Source of the DNA: Planctomycetaceae bacterium
GTDB taxonomy: Bacteria; Planctomycetota; Planctomycetia; Planctomycetales; Planctomycetaceae
Direction of reading: 5' to 3'
Assembly: GCA_017795105.1 (NCBI GenBank)
Contig: CP051247.1
Span: forward strand, 5,408,001 to 5,472,000
DNA length: 64,000 bases
Position numbers and translations under genes: made by a program. Below are positions 56,857 through 64,000 of the stretch, one piece after another. The first letter of the stretch is position 1. The number at the start of each line of letters is the position of its first letter. Below the pieces are notes generated by a model, which was given only the letters and a program-made list of their open reading frames with translations, did not search any database and was not told the DNA's origin.

Positions 56857-57855
56857 TCAACTTGATCGGCGATGGCGGATCTGATCGACGAAGACCGCGG
56901 TAATGATGATTCCGCCTAAGATCATGTCCTGCAGGGGGTTACTGATCCCGAGCTGAGTGCAGCCGCTCTGGATGGCCGCCATGATTCCCGCTCCAGCCAG
57001 GGTTCCGAGCACCGTTCCGCTCCCTCCGCTCAAACTTCCGCCGCCAATCACCACGGCTGCGATAATCTGCAGTTCCTTCCCCAGCCCGGAGGTCGGGTTG
57101 CCGACTGAGAGCCGCGAAAACTGAAAGAGTCCGGCCATCCCGATGAACAAACCACCCACGGCGTAGACCAGGATTTTCGTCCGCGTCACGTGAATGCCGC
57201 ACAGGCGGGCCGTGTTCTCGTTCGAGCCGAGTGCGAAAACATGCCGGCTGAATACGGTGTACTTGAGGATCGCCGCGACGATGAGAGAAAGAATGAGCGC
57301 GATCCAGACCCCGGAGGGTAATCCGAACACCAGAGCGTCCTCCCGTGTGCTCAGAAACTGCCGCATCCACTCGGGGACCTGTTCCAGGCGGTTCGGGCGA
57401 ACGGTCGTTTCCCTGGCGATTAGCTTCGCCACGCCGAGATAGATCGACATCGTTCCCAGTGTCACGATAAACGGAATCATCCTCAGACTGCTGATCAGGA
57501 TCCCGTTAATCAGACCGCAGACGCAACCCGTCAACAGGCAGAGCCCGAAGGCCAGCGAAGGGGCCATATCTTCTTTTAAGCAATACGCCAGCACCGTCGC
57601 GCAGAGTGCCATGGCCGTTCCCGCAGAAAGGTCGATTCCCCCGGCGATGATGATAAATGTCATCCCCAGAGCCGCCACGGCGACCGTCGCCATGTTGACC
57701 GACATTCGCTGCATATTGCTGAAGCTGAGAAACTTACCGCCGTTCGGCTGATAGGCATCGGCAATGCCGAACAGCATGACCACGACCCCAAGCGCGATCA
57801 GCGGGCCGATCGCGGTCATCAGATGAGTGAAGTATCGACGGGCAGCCGTTTGCAT
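56857..57855 (-). CDS. RbsC/BPD_transp_2-type ABC transporter permease, orphan
   Basis: A 332-residue permease of sugar ABC importers (RbsC/branched-chain type) with about eight membrane segments. Family markers: TFIIIAGGIDLSAGTAMALC, IPFIVTLGTMSIYLGVAKLI, FALGSNENTARLCGIHVTRT and VVIGGGSLSGGSGTVLGTLA. It is the membrane channel of a ribose-like importer. No ATPase (RbsA) or binding protein gene is adjacent, so its partners are elsewhere. It is upstream of, and divergent from, the sulfatase gene at 58090. Confidence 0.9.
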   Translation of the reverse strand: MQTAARRYFTHLMTAIGPLIALGVVVMLFGIADAYQPNGGKFLSFSNMQRMSVNMATVAVAALGMTFIIIAGGIDLSAGTAMALCATVLAYCLKEDMAPSLAFGLCLLTGCVCGLINGILISSLRMIPFIVTLGTMSIYLGVAKLIARETTVRPNRLEQVPEWMRQFLSTREDALVFGLPSGVWIALILSLIVAAILKYTVFSRHVFALGSNENTARLCGIHVTRTKILVYAVGGLFIGMAGLFQFSRLSVGNPTSGLGKELQIIAAVVIGGGSLSGGSGTVLGTLAGAGIMAAIQSGCTQLGISNPLQDMILGGIIITAVFVDQIRHRRSS

Positions 57856-58089
57856 GAAATATCCGGGTGTCTTGAAAATCAGCCGTGGGTGGAGTAATCG
57901 TAGCGATAGTCGTAACAGAGAATCGACATATATCTATCACGGTTTCCGCTCGATTCAAAGTCTCGACCTCGCAGAAGCCCGATCACTGGAGTCGTTCCCG
58001 GATTCTGCACTCGATGTTTCCGATGTCGACCGCGACAAAAGAGCTGCGACTTTCGCCGAGCTCGTCGCCTTCAATAGAAAGCCTTCCGA

Positions 58090-59559
58090 ATGTTTCAACT
58101 AACTCGTGCACTGTGCGCGACGTTGCTGTCAACGCTCGTTCTCTCGGGCAGTCTTGATGCTGCCCAGAAGAACGTCGTCCTGTTCATCGCCGATGACCAC
58201 GGTTTCCAGATTGGAGCCTACGGCGATGAGGTCGCCAAGTCTCCCGGGCTCGATCGTCTCGCCGCGGAAGGGACAAAGTTCACGCGGGCCTACGCAACGA
58301 CCGCCAGCTGTTCGGCGAGTCGGTCGGTCATTATGTCGGGCCTGCAAAATCATGCGACTGGGCATTATGGCCACGCACACAGTTACAACCACTTCAGCAC
58401 CTATCAGACCGTCGTGCCGCTGACTCAGCATCTGGACAAAGCCGGTTACCGCACCTGTTCCATCGGCAAATACCATCTCGCTCCGAGGGACGTTTACTAC
58501 TTCGAAAGCTACGAAAATGGAGGCATCAAGGGGGGCTCGCGTAACCCCGTTGGCATGGCCGAGAACGCAGCCAAATGGATCAAGCAGGACGATGACCGTC
58601 CCTTTTTCCTCTATTTCTGCACGTCCGATCCGCATCGCGGCGGTGGACCTGGCAACTTCGCGAACTTCAACAACCGCGACAATCCGTATCCGGAAACCGA
58701 ACGCCATCTGTTCAAGCCCGAAGACATGAACGTGCCGGACTGGCTTCCCGATACGCAGGAAGTCAAAGAGGAGCTCGCGGAGTACTACCAGGCCTGCAAC
58801 CGAGTCGATCAGGGCATCCAGCGGCTCTACGAGATTCTCGAAGAAACCGGGCATCTCGACGACACGCTGTTCATTTTCACCAGCGACAACGGACCTCCGT
58901 TCCCCGGAGCGAAGACGAACCTGTACCAGCCGGGGGCCAACCTGCCGTTCATCGTGCGTCATCCCGACCAGAAAAACCGCGGCATGACAACTGATGCCGT
59001 CATCAACTGGACCGACATCACGCCGACCATTCTCGACTTCTGTGAGGTGACACCGGGCAAGTATCCGCCGGTGCAGCCGGGCGAAAACGATCAGCCGATC
59101 CGCCGCAAGAACGAGGTGAAGTACCAGTTCCACGGCCGCTCGTTCCTGCCGATCCTTGAACAGGAAAACCCTGACGGCTGGGACTCCACCTTCCTGTCGC
59201 ACACCTTTCACGAGATCACGATGTACTACCCGATGCGGGTGGCCATCGAAGGCGACTACAAGCTGATCTTCAACATCGCTCATCAACTGCCCTATCCGAA
59301 TGCGTCCGATTTGTTCGCCTCGCCAACCTGGCAGAGCGCGCTGAAACGCGAAGAAAAAACCTTCGGGCAGAAGACGATTTACGACTACGAAAATCGTCCC
59401 CGCTTCGAGCTCTACAACATTGCCGAGGATCCGTACGAAGGCAAAAACCTCGCCCTTGATCCGGAGCATCAGGACAAGCTGAAAGAACTGCAGGAGAAAC
59501 TGCAGGCCTGGCAGAAGGAAACCAAAGATCCTTGGGAACTGAAGTGGCGGTATGAGTGA
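58090..59559 (+). CDS. Secreted sulfatase, N-sulfoglucosamine sulfohydrolase-like
   Basis: A 489-residue type I sulfatase with signal peptide (LCATLLSTLVLSGSLDAAQ). D35-D36 are metal ligands; the formylglycine motif is C74-S-A-S-R78, with Ala in place of the usual Pro. The downstream order resembles the heparan N-sulfatase (SGSH) branch: SGLQNHATGHYGHAHSYNHF, GKYHLAPRDVYYFESY, SDPHRGG and TSDNGPPFPGAKTNLYQPGA. It probably removes sulfate from amino groups of a glycosaminoglycan-like polymer. A second sulfatase follows 58 bp later. Confidence 0.9.
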   Translation: MFQLTRALCATLLSTLVLSGSLDAAQKNVVLFIADDHGFQIGAYGDEVAKSPGLDRLAAEGTKFTRAYATTASCSASRSVIMSGLQNHATGHYGHAHSYNHFSTYQTVVPLTQHLDKAGYRTCSIGKYHLAPRDVYYFESYENGGIKGGSRNPVGMAENAAKWIKQDDDRPFFLYFCTSDPHRGGGPGNFANFNNRDNPYPETERHLFKPEDMNVPDWLPDTQEVKEELAEYYQACNRVDQGIQRLYEILEETGHLDDTLFIFTSDNGPPFPGAKTNLYQPGANLPFIVRHPDQKNRGMTTDAVINWTDITPTILDFCEVTPGKYPPVQPGENDQPIRRKNEVKYQFHGRSFLPILEQENPDGWDSTFLSHTFHEITMYYPMRVAIEGDYKLIFNIAHQLPYPNASDLFASPTWQSALKREEKTFGQKTIYDYENRPRFELYNIAEDPYEGKNLALDPEHQDKLKELQEKLQAWQKETKDPWELKWRYE

Positions 59560-59617
59560 TCGACTCACTCGATGCTCAACGAACGCCAGTCATCTCATTC
59601 GAACGAAAGAGCTCATC

Positions 59618-61069
59618 GTGAGAACAATTCTCTTCACTCTTGTTCTGTTTGCATCCTGCGTTTCCTCGGCCAGTGCCGCTGATCGTCCCAACGTTCTCTG
59701 GATCTATCTGGAAGACGTCAGCGGCTGGTTCAGCTGTTACGGCGATACGCTCATCGACACGCCGAACATCGATGCACTTGCCGAACGCGGCACGAAGTTC
59801 ACCCGCTTCTACACGCCGGCCGGCGTCTGCTCGGCAACGCGTTCGTCCATCATCACCGGGATGATGCAGACCTCGATCGGTGCTCACAATCATCGCAGCT
59901 GCCGGGAATCTTTCCGCGGGAAGTCGATGGGAGAGTACGATCGGAACGTGCTGCCCGAAAGCGCGACGCCGCTGCCGATCCGTTTCCGTCAGGCCGGCTA
60001 CTGGACCTTCAACGAAGGCGGCAAGGACGACTACAACTTCGAATGGAGCAAAGAAGAGTTCTACGACTTCGAACGCAGCCGCGGCGGCTGGGGACCGGCG
60101 ACGCTGGTCGCCGGCAAATGCTGGGCAGGGAAGGGGAAGGATCAACCCTTCTTCGGACAAGTCCAGCTCGGCGGCGGCAAACTTGGGGGAAGGGCTCCCT
60201 CCGTCATCGATCCGGCTGACGTTCCCGTCCCGCCTTACTATCCGGATGTCAAAGAAGTCCGCGATGAGATCGCCCATCACTACGACTGCCTGCTCAAGAC
60301 CGACGATCAGGTCGGCGAAGTCATCGACGCGCTCAAGCGGGACGGCTACTACGACAATACGCTGATTTTCCTCTTCAGCGATCACGGCATGAAACTGCAT
60401 CGTCACAAGCAGTTCCTGTTCGAAGGGGGCATCCACATGCCGCTTATCGTTGCCGGGCCGAGAATCGCCAAAGGTAAAGTCCGCGACGATCTGATCTCCG
60501 GAATCGATATCTCAGCCGCTTCACTGGCCGCAGCCGGGATTGAAGTGCCGGAGACAATGGAAGGCCGGGACTTCCTCGCGAAAGACTACGAGCCACGCGA
60601 ATACCTCGTCGCCGCCCGCGACCGCTGCGATTACACCATCGAGAAGATCCGAGCCGTGGTCACGCCGCGATTCAAATACCTCCGCAATTATCTGACCGAC
60701 CGGCCCTACATGCAGCCCAGCTACAAAGATCCCTGGGAGGTCTCACAGAAGTTCCGCCAGATGATGGCCGACGGCGAAATGAACGAAACGCAGCTCATTT
60801 TCTTTGGCGATACCAAACCAGCCGAGGAATTCTACGATCTGGAGAACGATCCGCACGAGATCAACAATCTCGCTGACGATCCCGAATTCCAGAGAGAACT
60901 GACGCGGCATCGCAAACTGCTGCAGGAGTGGATCGTCGAAACCGGCGACCGGGGCCAGCAGCCGGAATCTGAAGTCGGCATCCGCTGCGTCCTCAAACGC
61001 TGGGGCGACAAATGCGTCAACCCCGAGTACGACGCCGTCCGCAAGTCCACAGCCGCGACCTCAAAATAA
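59618..61069 (+). CDS. Secreted type I sulfatase
   Basis: A 483-residue sulfatase with signal peptide (RTILFTLVLFASCVSSASAA) from a GTG at 59618. The metal pair is E32-D33 instead of Asp-Asp, and the formylglycine motif is C71-S-A-T-R75, a CxATR variant. Later segments: TLIFLFSDHGMKLHRHKQFL, FEGGIHMPLIVAGPRI and GIDISAASLAAAGIEVPETM. An ATG at 59552 overlapping the previous stop would add 22 residues ahead of the signal peptide. The sulfated substrate is not deducible. It is co-directional with the SGSH-like gene, probably one transcript. Confidence 0.88.
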   Translation: MRTILFTLVLFASCVSSASAADRPNVLWIYLEDVSGWFSCYGDTLIDTPNIDALAERGTKFTRFYTPAGVCSATRSSIITGMMQTSIGAHNHRSCRESFRGKSMGEYDRNVLPESATPLPIRFRQAGYWTFNEGGKDDYNFEWSKEEFYDFERSRGGWGPATLVAGKCWAGKGKDQPFFGQVQLGGGKLGGRAPSVIDPADVPVPPYYPDVKEVRDEIAHHYDCLLKTDDQVGEVIDALKRDGYYDNTLIFLFSDHGMKLHRHKQFLFEGGIHMPLIVAGPRIAKGKVRDDLISGIDISAASLAAAGIEVPETMEGRDFLAKDYEPREYLVAARDRCDYTIEKIRAVVTPRFKYLRNYLTDRPYMQPSYKDPWEVSQKFRQMMADGEMNETQLIFFGDTKPAEEFYDLENDPHEINNLADDPEFQRELTRHRKLLQEWIVETGDRGQQPESEVGIRCVLKRWGDKCVNPEYDAVRKSTAATSK

Positions 61070-61077
61070 ATTTGTAG

Positions 61078-61096
61078 CGGCGGCATCCTGCCGCCG
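61078..61096. repeat. REP-like palindrome, family A
   Basis: Exact 19-base copy of the family A palindrome at 43645 and 61303, preceded by GTAG as at 43641. It starts nine bases after the second tandem sulfatase. Confidence 0.85.
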
Positions 61097-61144
61097 TTTG
61101 GACGTAGCTGACCAACACATCGATGCATTGCCAATAAGTCGTGG

Positions 61145-61225
61145 GTAGGCTGTGATAGGCGAAGCCGTATCCCAGCATCGAACGCCCATTTAGCTGGGAT
61201 TCGCAAGGCGCCTATCCCAGTCTAC
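61145..61225. repeat. Long imperfect inverted repeat, family C
   Basis: The outer arms GTAGGCTGTGATAGGCG (61145-61161) and CGCCTATCCCAGTCTAC (61209-61225) pair with two mismatches. The inner arms ATCCCAGC (61169-61176) and GCTGGGAT (61193-61200) pair perfectly. Together they would form an 81-base cruciform or RNA hairpin. Confidence 0.8.
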
Positions 61226-61251
61226 GAACTGATCGCAACGTGCTCGTGTGC

Positions 61252-61274
61252 CACTGCTGGCTAGTCCAGCAGTG
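61252..61274. repeat. Palindromic repeat, family B
   Basis: CACTGCTGG and CCAGCAGTG around CTAGT. This is the second copy of the element at 45284, in reverse orientation, with GTGCC on its left. Confidence 0.8.
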
Positions 61275-61302
61275 CTCCCCATCACGTCTTGCCAATTCGC
61301 GG

Positions 61303-61321
61303 CGGCGGCATCCTGCCGCCG
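61303..61321. repeat. REP-like palindrome, family A
   Basis: Third exact copy of the family A 19-base palindrome in the same orientation as at 61078, 225 bp away. Both copies are followed by TGGACGT. Confidence 0.85.
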
Positions 61322-61385
61322 ACTGGACGTCCCTATCCAATACGTCACTGCATCGCAGATAAGCGCCCGTCAACAGCTCCTCCAC

Positions 61386-62462
61386 TCAAGTGGAAGCCCC
61401 GCGATACTTGATCGTTTCCACCGGCCGCGTGAATTTCCGCGCGACCTGCGGCAAGTCGTCGTGATGTCCCAGAATCACGACGATGTCTCCGGGATCCAGA
61501 ACCGTGTCTGACGGCGGATTGAGCAGCGCTCTTCCATCCTCATGACGAATGCCGACGATCAGAAATCCGTGGTTTCCCCGGACTTCGATCTCGTTGAGCG
61601 TCTTCCCCGCCAGTGGAGAGGAGGGGAGCACGGGGACCTCTTCGAACTGCAGGCCGACTTCGCGAAGCTCATCGCTCACGTGCCGCTTGCTCGCAATATC
61701 CCCCAGCAGATTCTCGGCTGTCGGCCGCAGAATTAGTTGAGCGACGCGCGAGGCTCCGATTGCGGTCGGCAACACCACCTGATCGGCTCCACAACCAAGC
61801 AGTTTCCGCTCGGTGCGGGGATTTTCTCCACGAGCGATAATCGTGATCGACGGGTTCATTTCGCGAGCGGTGATGGTTACGAAAACATTTGTCGCATCTT
61901 CGGAAAGAACCGATGCCAGTACCGAGGCCTTTTCGATCTGAGCCAGGCTCAACAGATGCTCATCGCTGGCATCCCCCTGAAGCACGAGATAGCCGAGATC
62001 CTGGGCGGTCTGCATACGGTCTTCACTGTTGTCGATAATGACGAACGGCTTCCCCGCAGTCTGCAGCTCTCGAGCGAGAATCGTCCCCATCCGCCCGAAA
62101 CCGCAGATGATGGTGTGACCGTCCAGACTGGAGATTTCCCGGGTCATTCGTCGTGCTCCCAAAGCCTTATTGATCTCGCCATCCACGAGCATCTGCATAA
62201 AACCGCCGACCGTATAAATCACGGCTCCATAGCCGGCCACAATCACGGCAATGGTTAGCCCTCGCAGTCCGGTCGACTCGATCGGCTGCACCTCGCCATA
62301 ACCGACGCCGAAGATCGTGATGATGACCATGTAGATGGCATCATCGAGCTCCCAGCCATGAGCGATGTACCCCAGCACGGCTACAAAGCTGACAGCCGCA
62401 AACAGCAGCAGACCGGTCACGATCTTTCGCAGGGGATCGGAGGTCTTGAGTGTCGAGGACAT
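61386..62462 (-). CDS. Two-TM potassium channel with RCK (TrkA-N/TrkA-C) domains
   Basis: A 358-residue MthK-like channel. The N-terminal two membrane segments (ITGLLLFAAVSFVAVLGYI-type and LTIAVIVAGYGAVIYTVGGF) flank a pore loop with filter GVGYGE (residues 52-57, TIFGVGYGE), where the usual Thr is Gly. Residues 115-235 are a TrkA-N/RCK domain with ICGFGRMGTILARELQTAG and a bound-nucleotide acid (VIIDNSED). Residues 270-350 are TrkA-C (VPVLPSSPLAGKTLNEIEVR, VILGHHDDLPQVARK). It probably conducts K+ gated by ligand. Confidence 0.88.
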   Translation of the reverse strand: MSSTLKTSDPLRKIVTGLLLFAAVSFVAVLGYIAHGWELDDAIYMVIITIFGVGYGEVQPIESTGLRGLTIAVIVAGYGAVIYTVGGFMQMLVDGEINKALGARRMTREISSLDGHTIICGFGRMGTILARELQTAGKPFVIIDNSEDRMQTAQDLGYLVLQGDASDEHLLSLAQIEKASVLASVLSEDATNVFVTITAREMNPSITIIARGENPRTERKLLGCGADQVVLPTAIGASRVAQLILRPTAENLLGDIASKRHVSDELREVGLQFEEVPVLPSSPLAGKTLNEIEVRGNHGFLIVGIRHEDGRALLNPPSDTVLDPGDIVVILGHHDDLPQVARKFTRPVETIKYRGAST

Positions 62463-62779
62463 GGCTCGCCGGAATGAGAGAACATCAGCGGATCCGGACG
62501 GAACGGCCGGACAGTCGAAAGCGGGCGAGCAACCCGATTGTAAACATCCAGGCCCTCATCAGACCAACTTCCCCGGAAAAAAATCGGGAGCCCACCTTCC
62601 CGGCGAACATCCCGCAACCCGCCGTGTCCTTATCGAGAGTCCCGAGGACACCGAATTTATCGAAGATTCCGGCGTGAGAATTGGCTCTGAAAACTGTTAA
62701 AAATCCGAAGCACACGGACTTGCGACTCGCCCCCGGATCTGCCATATTACGGCTGCACGAGGCAAACGCCCCATGCCAC
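62463..62779. other. Intergenic region upstream of potassium channel and tRNA
   Basis: This 317-bp gap separates the channel gene (minus) from the tRNA gene (plus). Short frames on both strands (for example 62485-62745 minus) have no coding features. A possible tRNA promoter is listed separately. Confidence 0.5.
62720..62748 (+). promoter_or_regulatory. Candidate tRNA-Arg promoter
   Basis: TTGCGA (62720-62725), 17 bp, CATATT (62743-62748). Each hexamer matches the sigma-70 consensus at four positions, and the tRNA begins 31 bp downstream of the -10. Confidence 0.4.
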
Positions 62780-62853
<74 letters not shown>

Positions 62854-62910
62854 ATGACTTACGACAAATGGCCTCTCGGGTGTACCCAGGTACTATTTAA
62901 GGCCCAGATC

Positions 62911-63207
62911 ATGGTCGACTACAAACTTGTATTGCGTCGAAAGTCTGGCGAGCCCGAACTCTGGGAAGTTTGCCATTTGAGCGGAGGCGGTGCACGCCCC
63001 TCGACCGACGACCTGATCGAGATTGGCAAAGACGATTCTCAGATTGTCGAAGGCGAATATTTTGTGAGTGGCCCCAAACTTCTCCAGCTAAGAGAAGCTG
63101 TGCCTCTGGACGAAGCAATTGATTGGCTTGTGAATCTGCACGGGAGCGAAGGGAAAGAGGCGGGGAACGGAATGAAGCCATACACGGTGTACCGTGTGCG
63201 AGCTTGA
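62911..63207 (+). CDS. Small hypothetical protein between tRNA and integrase
   Basis: A 98-residue soluble protein beginning MVDYKLVLRRKSGEPELWEV, with a C-terminal helix (LLQLREAVPLDEAIDWLVN) and a basic end. AAGG is about nine bases before the ATG at 62911. Family unknown. It ends two bases from the convergent integrase stop, and both stops sit in a 7-bp stem (63198-63220). Its position between an attachment-type tRNA and an integrase suggests it belongs to the inserted element. Confidence 0.55.
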   Translation: MVDYKLVLRRKSGEPELWEVCHLSGGGARPSTDDLIEIGKDDSQIVEGEYFVSGPKLLQLREAVPLDEAIDWLVNLHGSEGKEAGNGMKPYTVYRVRA

Positions 63208-63220
63208 TTTTACAGCTCGC
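63198..63220. repeat. Hairpin spanning convergent stops
   Basis: GCGAGCT and AGCTCGC pair across nine bases that contain the stop codons of the small gene and of the integrase gene. It may serve as a weak bidirectional terminator. Confidence 0.45.
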
Positions 63221-64000
63221 CCAGCTTTTCCCGTAAGGACTTGCAATCGTTTTGAACATTTCCTGGTGCATAGTGCTTCTGGGTGGTTTCCCAAGATGAG
63301 TGCCTCATCACTCGACTGATTACGAGCGGAGGTATGTTGGCGTTCCGTAGCCGCTCTCCACAGGATCGTCTCAGGTCGTGAGCGGAGACGAACTTTTCCT
63401 CCTTGCTTTGAGATTCATCGGCTTGGACGACAATGATCCCGGACGCCTTTCCAATCTTGCTGATGATTCGTCCGACCCACTCCGATGTTGGACGCTCGTG
63501 CCTAGTCTTTCGACCAAGTCGGCTTTGGAGAGATCGGGGATTGAAGATCCATCCATGTCGAACTCCGGCCGGAGTTTCGAGGAGAAGTTGTTCAAATCCA
63601 GGAAGGATTGGAATTGTGTCGTGGGTTCCGTTTTTCTGCATGTCGGCCGGAATCTGAAGAACGGGGAGTTTTCCATCATCCCAGATCGGTCGAGTCTTCC
63701 CGGGTTGATCCCACGAAACGTTCATCAACTCGTCGATTCGCAAAGCGGATTCCCAGAGCCCCCTCAGAACATACTCCCAGGATTCCGCTGCTTCTTGGCC
63801 CACGACTCCGGGGACCGCTTTTAGAAGTCGTTCGAATTCCATTTCATCGATGGGTCTCCCTTTCATCGGGTTTCCCTTCGGTGTTCGGAGTCGGGGCAGC
63901 TTCGGTTCCCGCTCCAGCCAGTCCTGACGATACGCCCAGTTCAGTGCGGCCAGCACAGCCTTCATGTAGCCACGAACGGTATAGACTGAGCGAGGTCGTT
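63210..64000 (-). CDS. Tyrosine recombinase/integrase, N-terminus outside window
   Basis: At least 262 residues are visible, and the frame is still open at the window edge (RSVYTVRGYMKAVLAALN upstream of an internal Met), so the gene is truncated by the window and not by a stop. The catalytic domain shows ALRIDELMNVSW (first Arg), AHDLRRSCGERLRN (H-x-x-R) and VMRHSSWETTQKHYAPG (last His and the nucleophilic Tyr). It recombines DNA between attachment sites. Its 3' end points at tRNA-Arg(ACG), a typical layout for an integrated element. Confidence 0.92.
   Translation of the reverse strand, partial: RPRSVYTVRGYMKAVLAALNWAYRQDWLEREPKLPRLRTPKGNPMKGRPIDEMEFERLLKAVPGVVGQEAAESWEYVLRGLWESALRIDELMNVSWDQPGKTRPIWDDGKLPVLQIPADMQKNGTHDTIPILPGFEQLLLETPAGVRHGWIFNPRSLQSRLGRKTRHERPTSEWVGRIISKIGKASGIIVVQADESQSKEEKFVSAHDLRRSCGERLRNANIPPLVISRVMRHSSWETTQKHYAPGNVQNDCKSLREKLGEL

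Larger units (their letters stand above)
61070..61385. other. Repeat-filled intergenic region
   Basis: This 316-bp gap between the tandem sulfatases and the potassium channel gene (convergent) holds no gene. It has two family A palindromes, one family B and one family C element, listed separately. Confidence 0.75.

Noticed and set aside
58129..59568. A 479-codon minus-strand frame opposite the SGSH-like sulfatase
   Set aside because: The sulfatase on the plus strand has all family motifs, so the opposite frame is an antisense artefact of codon usage.
61078..61321. Four closely spaced palindromes as a possible CRISPR array
   Set aside because: They are of three different sequence types with irregular spacing and no uniform spacers; they fit REP-like repeats.
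62485..62745. An 86-codon minus frame upstream of the potassium channel
   Set aside because: It overlaps the tRNA promoter region and has no coding features.

Overview
The window looks like a chromosome segment of a Planctomycetota bacterium, probably of the Planctomycetaceae/Rubinisphaera type. That placement is inferred from gene content: paired DUF1501 and DUF1549/DUF1553 'planctomycete cytochrome' genes, DUF1080, several secreted formylglycine sulfatases, an ECF sigma/anti-sigma pair, weak or absent Shine-Dalgarno sequences, frequent GTG starts and a moderately high GC content. No ribosomal RNA gene or CRISPR array is visible. There is one tRNA gene.

Layout. 1-12 kb: a partial membrane protein, a TPR protein, two conserved unknowns (one of 1341 aa), a LmbE-type deacetylase, a PP2C phosphatase, a GT-C-like membrane protein, a lipoprotein and a possible CoiA-like nuclease. 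11.7-19 kb: a signalling block with a LuxR-type regulator with an altered receiver, a CheY-like receiver, an HDOD-GGDEF protein, a NhaD/ArsB-like transporter with a His/Glu-rich insert, and an FHA-GAF-SpoIIE phosphatase. 19-35 kb: a small terminator-flanked gene, a sulfatase, an envelope polysaccharide pair (WecA-like transferase and O-antigen-ligase-like protein), a DUF1573 lipoprotein next to a metallophosphatase/tetraheme fusion, DUF971, CYTH, McsA-like and SUI1 proteins, DUF1080, VTT, a methyltransferase with an AraC regulator, and a secreted EEP-family nuclease/phosphatase.

35.3-43.6 kb (minus strand) holds a compact seven-gene cluster. It contains a MutL/GlmL-like actin-fold ATPase, a barrel-sandwich/KOW protein, a DUF6754-like membrane protein, three further membrane proteins and a small soluble protein. 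No B12-dependent mutase is present, so the ATPase cannot be explained here as a mutase chaperone. This is the best candidate for an undescribed membrane-associated system.

43.8-57 kb: two DUF1501 + DUF1549/DUF1553 gene pairs flank hisB and scpB. The second pair lies in a minus-strand series led by an ECF sigma factor, an anti-sigma-like protein and a secreted helical protein, and followed by a lysine-rich LTxxQ-like secreted protein. 57-62.5 kb: an orphan RbsC-type permease, two tandem sulfatases and a two-TM potassium channel with a GVGYG filter. 62.8-64 kb: tRNA-Arg(ACG), a small ORF and a tyrosine recombinase running off the window, which looks like the edge of an integrated element. Several palindromic repeat families sit between genes, one as an inverted REPIN-like doublet.
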